Counted from the first letter of the stretch, positions 51,336 to 60,722 are shown. The stretch is DNA of 64,000 bases from Norana najaformis (GCA_964023275.1 OZ029917.1:21934488-21998487), one strand, 5' to 3'. The notes: a model not told the origin generated them from the letters alone. Translations and numbers: made by a program.

Positions 51336-54300
51336 CCAAAATTTTCGGGGCATCTCGGAGCAATTTGGAACACCCCGAACAGCCGGGCGCAGCGCCAAAA
51401 ATTTTCTGGGCATCTCGGAGCAATTTGGAACACCCCGAACAGCCGGGCGCAGCGCCCAAAATTTTCGGGGCATCTCGGAGCAATTTGGAACACCCCGAAC
51501 AGCCGGGCGCAGCGCCCAAAATTTTCGGAGCATCTCGGAGCAATTTGGAACACCCCGAACAGCCGGGCGCAGCGCCAAAAATTTTCGGGGCAAAATTTTC
51601 GGGGCATCTCGGAGCAATTTGGAACACCCCGAACAGCCGGGCGCAGCGCCCAAAATTTTCGGGGCATCTCGGAGCAATTTGAAACAGCCGGGCGCAGCGC
51701 CCAAAATTTTCGGGGCATCTCGGAGCAATTTGAACACCCCGAACAGCCGGGCGCAGCGCCCAAAATTTTCGGGGCATCTCGGAGCAATTTGGAACACCCC
51801 GAACAGCCGGGCGCAGCGCCCAAAATTTTCGGGGCATCTCGGAGCAATTTGGAACACCCCGAACAGCCGGGCGCAGCGCCCAAAATTTTCGGGGCATCTC
51901 GGAGCAATTTGGAACACCCCGAACAGCCGGGCGCAGCGCCCAAAATTTTCGGGGCATCTCGGAGCAATTTGGAACACCCCGAACAGCCGGGCGCAGCGCC
52001 CAAAATTTTCGGGGCATCTCGGAGCAATTTGGAACACCCCGAACAGCCGGGCGCAGCGCCCAAAATTTTCGGAGCATCTCGGAGCAATTTGGAACACCCC
52101 GAACAGCCGGGCGCAGCGCCCAAAATTTTCGGGGCATCTCGGAGCAATTTGGAACACCCCGAACAGCCGGGCGCAGCGCCCAAAATTTTCGGGGCATCTC
52201 GGAGCAATTTGGAACACCCCGAACAGCCGGGCGCAGCGCCAAAAATTTTCGGGGCATCTCGGAACAATTTGGAACAGCCGGGCGCAGCGCCCAAAATTTT
52301 CGGGGCATCTCGGAGCAATTTGGAACACCCCGAACAGCCGGGCGCAGCGCCCAAAATTTTCGGGGCATCTCGGAACAATTTGGAACAGCCGGGCGCAGCG
52401 CCCAAAATTTTCGGGGCATCTCGGAGCAATTTGGAACACCCCGAACAGCCGGGCGCAGCGCCCAAAATTTTCGGGGCATCTCGGAGCAATTTGGAACACC
52501 CCGAACAGCCGGGCGCAGCGCCCAAAATTTTCGGGGCATCTCGGAGCAATTTGGAACACCCCGAACAGCCGGGCGCAGCGCCAAAAATTTTCGGGGCATC
52601 TCGGAACAATTTGGAACAGCCGGGCGCAGCGCCCAAAATTTTCGGGGCATCTCGGAGCAATTTGGAACACCCCGAACAGCCGGGCGCAGCGCCAAAAATT
52701 TTCGGGGCATCTCGGAACAATTTGGAACAGCCGGGCGCAGCGCCCAAAATTTTCGGGGCATCTCGGAGCAATTTGGAACACCCCGAACATCCGGGCGCAG
52801 CGCTCAAAATTTTCGGGGCATCTCGGAGCAATTTGGAACACCCCGAACAGCCGGGCGCAGCGCCCAAAATCTTCGGGGCATCTCGGAGCAATTTGGAACA
52901 CTCCGAACATCCGGGCGCAGCGCCAAAAATTTTCGAGGCATCTCGGAGCAATTTGGAACACTCCGAACAGCCGGGCGCAGCGCCGAAAATTTTCGGGGCA
53001 TCTCGGAGCAATTTGGAACACCCCGAACAGCCGGGCGCAGCGCCCAAAATTTTCGGGGCATCTCGGAACAATTTGAAACAGCCGGGCGCAGCGCCCAAAA
53101 TTTTCGGGGCATCTCGGAGCAATTTGGAACACTCCGAACAGCCGGGCGCAGCGCCAAAAATTTTCGGGGCATCTCGGAGCAATTTGGAACACTCCGAACA
53201 GCCGGGCGCAGCGCCCAAAATTTTCGGGGCATCTCGGAGCAATTTGGAACACCCCGAACAGCCGGGCGCAGCGCCCAAAATTTTCGGGGCATCTCGGAGC
53301 AATTTTGAACACCCCGAACAGCCGGGCGCAGCGCCCAAAATTTTCGGGGCATCTCGGAGCAATTTGGAACACCCCGAATAGCCGGGCGCAGCGCCCAAAA
53401 ACTTCGGAGCATCTCGGAGCAATTTGGAACACCCCAAACAGCCGGGCGCAGCGCCCAAAATTTTCGGGGCATCTCGGAGCAATTTGGAACACCCCGAACA
53501 GCCGGGCGCAGCGCCCAAAATTTTCGGGGCATCTCGGAGCAATTTGGAACACTCCGAACAGCCGGGCGCAGCGCCAAAAATTTTCGGGGCATCTCGGAGC
53601 AATTTGGAACACCCCGAACAGCCGGGCGCAGCGCCAAAAATTTTCGGGGCATCTCGGAGCAATTTGGAACACCCCGAACAGCCGGGCGCAGCGCCCAAAA
53701 TTTTCGGGGCATCTCGGAGCAATTTGGAACACCCCGAACAGCCGGGCGCAGCGCCCAAAATTTTCGGGGCATCTCGGAGCAATTTGGAACACCCCGAACA
53801 GCCGGGCGCAGCGCCCAAAATTTTCGGGGCATCTCGGAACAATTTGGAACAGCCGGGCGCAGCGCCCAAAATTTTCGGGGCATCTCGGAGCAATTTGGAA
53901 CACCCCGAACAGCCGGGCGCAGCGCCCAAAATTTTCGGGGCATCTCGGAGCAATTTGGAACACCCCGAACAGCCGGGCGCAGCGCCCAAAATTTTCAAAG
54001 CATCTCGGAGCAATTTGGAACACCCCGAACAGCCGGGCGCAGCGCCAAAAATTTTCGGGGCATCTCGGAGCAATTTGGAACACCCCGAACAGCCGGGCGC
54101 AGCGCCCAAAATTTTCGGGGCATCTCGGAGCAATTTGGAACACCCCGAACAGCCGGGCGCAGCGCCCAAAATTTTCGGGGCATCTCGGAGCAATTTGGAA
54201 CACCCCGAACAGCCGGGCGCAGCGCCCAAAATTTTCGGGGCATCTCGGAGCAATTTGGAACACCCCGAACAGCCGGGCGCAGCGCCCAAAATTTTCGGGG

Positions 54301-54714
54301 CATCTCGGAGCAATTTGGAACACCCCGAACAGCCGGGCGCAGCGCCCAAAATCTTCGGAGCATCTCGGAGCAATTTGGAACACCCCGAACAGCTGGGCGC
54401 AGCGCCCAAAATTTTCGGAGCATCTCGGAGCAATTTGGAACACCCCGAACAGCCGGGCGCAGCGCCAAAAATTTTCGGGGCATCTCGGAGCAATTTGGAA
54501 CACCCCGAACAGCCGGGCGCAGCGCCCAAAATTTTCGGGGCATCTCGGAGCAATTTGGAACACTCCGAACAGCCGGGCGCAGCGCCCAAAATTTTCGGGG
54601 CATCTCGGAGCAATTTGGAACACCCCGAACAGCCGGGCGCAGCGCCCAAAATCTTCGGAGCATCTTGGAGCAATTTGGAACACCCCGAACAGCCGGGCGC
54701 AGCGCCCAAAATTT

Positions 54715-54850
54715 TCGGAGCGTCTCGGAGAAGTTCTGAAAAGCTCCGAGCAGCCCCGAACAGCCGGGCGCAGCGCCCAAAATTTTCGGAGCGTCTCGGA
54801 GAAGTTCCGAACAGCAGCCCCGAACAGCTCCGAGCAGCCCCGAACAGCCG
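54715..54850. repeat. Second island of 71-bp-type satellite units
   Basis: Two consecutive units containing CGGAGCGTCTCGGAGAAGTT and extra CCGAGCAGCC/CCGAACAGCT decamers, flanked by 60-bp units. With the island at 51,262 it shows mixing of the two families toward the right end. Confidence 0.85.
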
Positions 54851-57614
54851 GGCGCAGCGCCCAAAATTTTCGGGGCATCTCGGAGCAATTTGGAACACCC
54901 CGAACAGCCGGGCGCAGCGCCAAAAATTTTCTGGGCATCTCGGAGCAATTTGGAACACCCCGAACAGCCGGGCGCAGCGCCCAAAATTTTCGGGGCATCT
55001 CGGAGCAATTTGGAACACCCCGAACAGCCGGGCGCAGCGCCAAAATTTTCGGAGCATCTCGGAGCAATTTGGAACACCCTGAACAGCCGGGCGCAGCGTC
55101 AAAAATTTTCGGGGCATCTCGGAGCAATTAGGAACACCCCGAACAGCCGGGCGCAGCGCCCAAAATTTTCGGGGCATCTCGGAACAATTTGAAACAGCCG
55201 GGCGCAGCGCCCAAAATTTTCGGGGCATCTCGGAGCAATTTGGAACAGCCGGGCGCAGCGCCCAAAATTTTCGGGGCATCTCGGAGCAATTTGGAACACC
55301 CCGAACAGCCGGGCGCAGCGTCCAAAATTTTCGGGGCATCTCGGAACAATTTGAAACAGCCGGGCGCAGCGCCCAAAATTTTCGGGGCATCTCGGAGCAA
55401 TTTGGAACACTCCGAACAGCCGGGCGCAGCGCCCAAAATTTTCGGGGCATCTCGGAGCAATTTGGAACACCCCGAACAGCCGGGCGCAGCGCCCAAAATT
55501 TTCGGGGCATCTCGGAGCAATTTGGAACACCCCGAACAGCCGGGCGCAGCGCCCAAAATTTTCGGAGCATCTCGGAGCAATTTGGAACACCCCGAACAGC
55601 CGGGCGCAGCGCCCAAAATTTTCGGGGCATCTCGGAGCAATTTGGAACACCCCGAACAGCCGGGCGCAGCGCCAAAAATTTTCGGGGCATCTCGGAACAA
55701 TTTGGAACAGCCGGGCGCAGCGCCCAAAATTTTCGGGGCATCTCGGAGCAATTTGGAACACCCCGAACAGCCGGGCGCAGCGCCAAAAATTTTCGGGGCA
55801 TCTCGGAACAATTTGGAACAGCCGGGCGCAGCGCCCAAAATTTTCGGGGCATCTCGGAGCAATTTGGAACACCCCGAACATCCGGGCGCAGCGCCCAAAA
55901 TTTTCGGGGCATCTCGGAGCAATTTGGAACACCCCGAACAGCCGGGCGCAGCGCCCAAAATCTTCGGGGCATCTCGGAGCAATTTGGAACACCCCGAACA
56001 GCCGGGCGCAGCGCCAAAAATTTTCGAGGCATCTCGGAGCAATTTGGAACACTCCGAACATCCGGGCGCAGCGCCCAAAATTTTCGGGGCATCTCGGAGC
56101 AATTTGGAACACCCCGAACAGCCGGGCGCAGCGCCCAAAATTTTCGGGGCATCTCGGAACAATTTAAAACAGCCGGGCGCAGCGCCCAAAATTTTCGGGG
56201 CATCTCGGAGCAATTTGGAACACTCCGAACATCCGGGCGCAGCGCCAAAAATTTTCGGGGCATCTCGGAGCAATTTGGAACACTCCGAACAGCCGGGCGC
56301 AGCGCCCAAAATTTTCGGGGCATCTCGGAGCAATTTGGAACACCCCGAACAGCCGGGCGCAGCGCCCAAAATTTTCGGGGCATCTCGGAGCAATTTTGAA
56401 CACCCCGAACAGCCGGGCGCAGCGCCCAAAATTTTCGGGGCATCTCGGAGCAATTTGGAACACCCCGAACAGCCGGGCGCAGCGCCCAAAAACTTCGGAG
56501 CATCTCGGAGCAATTTGGAACACCCCGAACAGCCGGGCGCAGCGCCCAAAATTTTCGGGGCATCTCGGAGCAATTTGGAACACCCCGAACAGCCGGGCGC
56601 AGCGCCCAAAATTTTCGGGGCATCTCGGAGCAGTTTGGAACACTCCGAACAGCCGGGCGCAGCGCCAAAAATTTTCGGAGCATCTCGGAGCAATTTGGAA
56701 CACTCCGAACAGCCGGGCGCAGCGCCCAAAATTTTCGGGGCATCTCGGAGCAATTTGGAACACCCCGAACAGCCGGGCGCAGCGCCAAAAATTTTCTGGG
56801 CATCTCGGAGCAATTTGGAACACCCCGAACAGCCGGGCGCAGCGCCCAAAATTTTCGGGGCATCTCGGAGAAATTTGGAACACCCCGAACAGCCGGGCGC
56901 AGCGCCAAAAATTTTCGGAGCATCTCGGAGCAATTTGGAACACCCCGAACAGCCGGGCGCAGCGCCCAAAATTTTCGGGGCATCTCGGAGCAATTTGGAA
57001 CACCCTGAACAGCCGGGCGCAGCGCCAAAAATTTTCGGGGCATCTCGGAGCAATTTGGAACACCCCGAACAGCCGGGCGCAGCGCCCAAAATTTTCGGGG
57101 CATCTCGGAGCAATTTTGAACACCCTGAACAGCCGGGCGCAGCGCCAAAAATTTACGGAGCATCTCGGAGCAATTTGGAACACCCCGAACAGCCGGGCGC
57201 AGCGCCCAAAATTTTCGGGGCATCTCGGAACAATTTGGAACAGCCGGGCGCAGCGCCCAAAATTTTCGGGGCATCTCGGAGCAATTTGGAACACCCCGAA
57301 CAGCCGGGCGCAGCGCCCAAAATTTTCGGGGCATCTCGGAGCAATTTGGAACACTCCGAACAGCCGGGCGCAGCGCCCAAAATTTTCGGGGCATCTCGGA
57401 GCAATTTGGAACACCCCGAACAGCCGGGCGCAGCGCCCAAAATTTTCGGGGCATCTCGGAGCAATTTGGAACACCCCGAACAGCCGGGCGCAGCGCCCAA
57501 AATTTTCGGGGCATCTCGGAGCAATTTTGAACACCCCGAACAGCCGGGCGCAGCGCCCAAAATTTTAGGGGCATCTCGGAGCAATTTGGAACACTCCGAA
57601 CAGCCGGGCGCAGC

Positions 57615-58331
57615 GCCCAAAATTTTCGGAGCGTCTCGGAGAAGTTCCGAACAGCTCCGAGCAGCTCCGAACAGCCGGGCGCAGCGCCCAAAATTTTCGG
57701 AGCGTCTCGGAGAAGTTCCGAACAGCTCCGAGCAGCCCCGAACAGCCGGGCGCAGCGCCCAAAATTTTCGGAGCGTCTCGGAGAAGTTCCCAGCTCCGAG
57801 CAGCTCCGAGCAGCTCCGAACAGCCGGGCGCAGCGCCCAAAATTTTCGGAGCGTCTCGGAGAAGTTCCGAACAGCTCCGCAGCTCCGAGCAGCTCCGAAC
57901 AGCCGGGCGCAGCGCCCAAAATTTTCGGAGCGTCTCGGAGAAGTTCCGAACAGCTCCGAGCTCCAGCAGCTCCGAACAGCCGGGCGCAGCGCCCAAAATT
58001 TTCGGAGCGTCTCGGAGAAGTTCCGAACAGCTCCGAGCAGCCCCGAACAGCCGGGCGCAGCGCCCAAAATTTTCGGAGCGTCTCGGAGAAGTTCCGAACA
58101 GCTCCGAGCAGCTCCGAACAGCCGGACGCAGCGCCCAAAATTTTCGGAGCATCTCGGAAAAGCTCCGAGCACCCTTGAACTGTTCCGAACAGCTGGGTGC
58201 AGCGCCCAGAATTTTCGGATCAGCTTCGAGCAGCTCCGAACAACTGAGCGCAGCGCCCAGAATTTTCGGAGCAGCTTCGAGGATTTCGAGCAGCTCCGGA
58301 CTGCCGGGCGCAGCGCCCTTAATTTTCTGGG
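57615..58331. repeat. Divergent right edge of the array, 71-79 bp units
   Basis: Between 57,601 and 58,190, successive CAGCCGGG landmarks are spaced 71, 71, 78, 79, 77, 71, 71 and 71 bp. Two decayed units of about 51 and 60 bp follow (CAGCTGGGTG, CAACTGAGCG, CTGCCGGGCG). The 71-bp unit carries CGGAGCGTCT, CGGAGAAGTT, CCGAACAGCT, CCGAGCAGCC and CCGAACAGCC before the shared hairpin and AAAATTTT. Divergence increases toward the unique DNA, the usual pattern at a satellite border. Confidence 0.9.
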
Positions 58332-59185
58332 CATATATCAGCTTACGTGACCAGATCAAAGAAATTTCCGACCCCTCTATCTCTCTCAATCTGGACTCCA
58401 CCCACACCTTTACTACTAATTCACTATCCGAAACTTAGGAGTGATATTCGATCAAAACCTCAGCTTCTCTGATCATATCACCCATTTTTGTCGCTCGTGT
58501 TTTATCGTCATCGTCATCATCATCATCATCATAAACCATGGGTACAGCGTTCGTAGGTGTCCGTAGCCATTTTCCCTGTCATCAGATTTCAGTCGTTTTT
58601 ACTGTCAGCGCATCGACACTCATCTGACAAACCCTCCTCCTTCATCCGGGCTTGGGACCCGCACAGGGAGTTGCTAGTTTGCTTCTCCCCGAGGCGAAGT
58701 TTCATGCGTATCCGTAACCTTCGCAGAATCCGCCATAGACTTCACTTCAAAACCACACCTACCATCGCTACATCGATAGTTTATGCAAAATTAGACTACT
58801 GCTATTCACTTTTTCTAAATATAGACACCACCTATATGAACTGTCCTCAAGCTTTCCAAAGTGCACTCGCTCGTGCTGTCACCAAAACCCCTTAAGCACC
58901 ATCACATCATTCCTGACTTCAAATCACTTCACTGGCTTAAAATACCTGAACGAATGGAGTACGAAGTCCTATCACTTACCTACAGCACACTCCAGTACTC
59001 CAAACCCTCCTATCTTCACCAGTTATTTATACTCCAACCACTTCGATCAAACCGCTTGTCTTCCGCCCGAACACTTCTTTGCTCTCCCGTCAGCTCATCC
59101 TCAAAATTTGGAAATTGCTCCATAGCCATAGCTGCTCCACCCCTCTGGAATACTCCCGCCGGAATTACGTCAATTATCTGACCCA
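58332..59185 (+). pseudogene. CR1/L2-superfamily LINE C-terminal relic
   Basis: Begins right at the satellite edge. Readable pieces in order are SLRDQIKEISDPSISLN (58,340 on), NLGVIFDQNLSFSDHI and FCRSC (after a frameshift near 58,432), RNLRRIRHRL...YAKLDYC (after a nested insertion), ARAVTKTP, and, after another shift near 58,893, HHIIPDFKSLHWLKIPER...PSYLHQL...APPLWNTPAG. These match the thumb and C-terminal region of CR1/L2-like ORF2 proteins (NLGVxFDxNLSF, LHWLxVxxRIxYK, PxLWNxLP). The RT catalytic core is missing, so the left end was lost, possibly where the satellite now starts. It is inactive. Confidence 0.85.
58506..58698 (-). mobile_element. Nested small insertion with (ATG)n tail
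   Basis: About 190 bp interrupting the LINE reading between FCRSC and RNLRRIR. It is bounded by imperfect direct repeats GTTTTATC (58,499-58,506) and GTTTCATG (58,699-58,706), which fit a short target duplication. Read on the minus strand it ends in (ATG)n simple sequence, as many SINE or LINE 3' ends do. I see no clear A and B box, so it is either a SINE of unknown head or a 5'-truncated LINE tail. Confidence 0.55.
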
Positions 59186-59640
59186 TCGTACGAAATACCC
59201 GAATACGACCCTTCCTGCCTATCGATTTTGTTTTTACTGAGAGCCTGTAAATAAGCTGGTTCCCGCTATTTAGTTCTCTTTTGGCGATGTAGATATCTCG
59301 AGTTTACGATTAGCCTACGATTACGATGTTTACTAAAGTGGTATATCGGGGCTTCATTTATAACTCCCTTCTTATAATTTACCTTAAACAGATATATGAG
59401 AATTTTGCTCTTTGTCACTCTTCAAAATCGTTCAGTTGGGATTATTCCTAGAAAATTCACTTCCCTATGACATAGATCACAGCCACAGTGAAACATTGAT
59501 TAACACTTTTCTCATGTCTGTAGGACGAGACGCGTCTTTTTGGTAAGTAGTGGCTCCGTCTTCCGAATTCGTCAGAAACTCCGGACACATAAGCGTTTTA
59601 TAGTCTACACAATATGTGCACTCAGCGCCGTTCTTCAGTA
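59186..59640. other. AT-rich DNA, nothing recognised
   Basis: No open frame, RNA or repeat family recognised between the LINE relic and the low-complexity tract. Confidence 0.45.
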
Positions 59641-59664
59641 TGACTGATCGAATCATCGATTAGA

Positions 59665-59935
59665 AAAGTGAATGGACGAGCGAATGAATGAGTGAGTGAA
59701 TGAACGAGAGAGGCAGAAAAGGAATGAGTGTGTAAGTGAATAAGTGAATGAGTGAGTAAGTCATTGAGTGTGTGAGGTAGGAAGCGGGGCGACTGATGAG
59801 TGCTTGGATAAGTGGATGGGTGGATGGGTTGATTTGTAGGTGAATGGATTGATCGTTTGGTGGATCGGTTGTTTGGTGGGTGCGTGAGTGTGTGATTGGT
59901 ATGGTTGGTAGGTGGGAAGTAGGTGGGTGCCATGG
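59665..59935. repeat. GAAT/GAGT/GGTG tetranucleotide-like low-complexity tract
   Basis: Degenerate 4-bp repetition: first GAATGAGTGAGTGAATGAAC-like, then GGATGGGTGGATGGG, then GGTGGGTGCGTGAG. The complement opens a 147-codon frame rich in Thr, His, Ser and Pro that is best explained by the repeat. Confidence 0.85.
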
Positions 59936-60600
59936 CTGTCAGCTGCGGTCGCTGCCTGTCAGCAACAGACAAGAAACGTGGGACGACTCCGACACAAATA
60001 AGCTGTAGGCGAAATGGGGCATAGATTGATAAGGCGACAGACTTCGTTTCTCTCGCCTCTTTCACGTTCGTTTCCCATCTCTCCCGCCATCTAATCCATC
60101 AATTACTAACGCTCTATTTACCTCTACTTCTCCCTCCCACCTCATATCCTGGCAGGCCGTCGAAGTCTCTGTCTGTATGATTGCATTTTTGACTGTGTCT
60201 GTCTGTCTATCTATCGTTTCACCCTGAGACCGGCCGACAGCGCTGGATTGTCAACTGACAAATGATTCCATTCCTAGAAATCGTGGCCAACACAGAATCT
60301 GTCTTCGTTCGTGCAACGAAATTACCACGAATGTTCAGTTGACACATTAGCCGCAGTCGTTGTCTAGGGCACATTCCCAGAGCAGCCCGATGCATGCCGA
60401 TTGGGGGCGCTCTATCCATCGCCATGCAATGCCCGAGTCGGCAACGGCAACGGCAGCGGCGGCGACTTAAGACTCAACCTGTTGCTCATTATGTCTTGAA
60501 CTCGATCCCGGTCGTCACTCTGATAGCAAGCTGAGCAAAGGAAGTTTAACCGTCGGTTGAGCAGTGGCACGTATCAGGTAGCGGCGGTCTGATTTGAAAT
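59936..60600. other. Upstream region of the guanylate cyclase gene
   Basis: No coding similarity. Contains a short GTCT-rich patch near 60,197-60,214 and a CGGCAACGG/CGGCGG patch near 60,439-60,462. It probably holds proximal regulatory DNA of the downstream gene, but no specific site can be supported. Confidence 0.4.
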
Positions 60601-60601
60601 T

Positions 60602-60608
60602 TATAAAA
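60602..60608 (+). promoter_or_regulatory. Possible TATA box of the guanylate cyclase gene
   Basis: TATAAAA lies 115-121 bp upstream of the start codon. A start site about 30 bp downstream would give a 5' leader of about 90 nt. In AT-rich DNA this can occur by chance. Confidence 0.3.
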
Positions 60609-60722
60609 TCTTGCCTTAAACCGAAAGTCAGCTTAGACTCAGCGATCCTTGGCTTAGGAATTCTTGAGGGAATCAGTAAAGAATTTTCTCATTTGAATAA
60701 AGTTTGAAGCGTTCTGTTCAAG

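Larger units (their letters stand above)
14518..58331. repeat. 60-bp satellite DNA array, ~43.8 kb
   Basis: Continuous head-to-tail array, all units in one orientation. The common monomer is 60 bp: it starts CGGGGCATCTCGGAGCAATT, passes TGGAACACCCCGAACAGCCG and ends GGCGCAGCGCCCAAAATTTT. It is 60% GC in an AT-rich region and has six CpGs, the perfect 13-bp hairpin GGGCGCAGCGCCC and the palindrome AAAATTTT. A 51-bp variant lacks nine bases around CACCCCGAA and usually carries CGGAACAATT in place of CGGAGCAATT. A 71-79 bp variant occurs at the right end and in two islands. Recurrent point variants (GCGCCAAAAA, AAATCTTCGG, CACTCCGAAC, GAACATCCGG, TTCGAGCC) define ordered higher-order blocks. The consensus has no stop codon in any of six frames, so huge open frames are expected and no gene is called. 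Function unknown. Confidence 0.97.

Noticed and set aside
14518..58331. CRISPR array
   Set aside because: There are no unique spacers; the whole 60-bp unit repeats, there are no cas genes, and the flanks are animal DNA.
14518..58331. CENP-B box in the satellite
   Set aside because: TTTCGGGGCATCTCGGAG resembles the minimal pattern nTTCGnnnnAnnCGGGn, but the spacing before CGG is one base too long and the final G of CGGG is missing. No other site is closer.
14518..58331. Compensatory pairing of CACTCCGAAC variants with TCGGAG
   Set aside because: The C to T variant could pair with TCGGAG and the common form with TCGGGG, but units mix the two freely, so no covariation supports a selected structure.
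14473..58552. Open frames of 500 to 4,656 codons on both strands as giant repeat proteins
   Set aside because: They come from a stop-free 51/60-bp repeat open in all six frames, switch frame at single-base indels, overlap on both strands, and have no promoter, start context or domain. Stretches of several thousand codons on opposite strands cannot all be genes.
59622..60065. Minus-strand 147-codon Thr/His/Pro-rich frame
   Set aside because: Composition follows the tetranucleotide tract; no domain or splice support.
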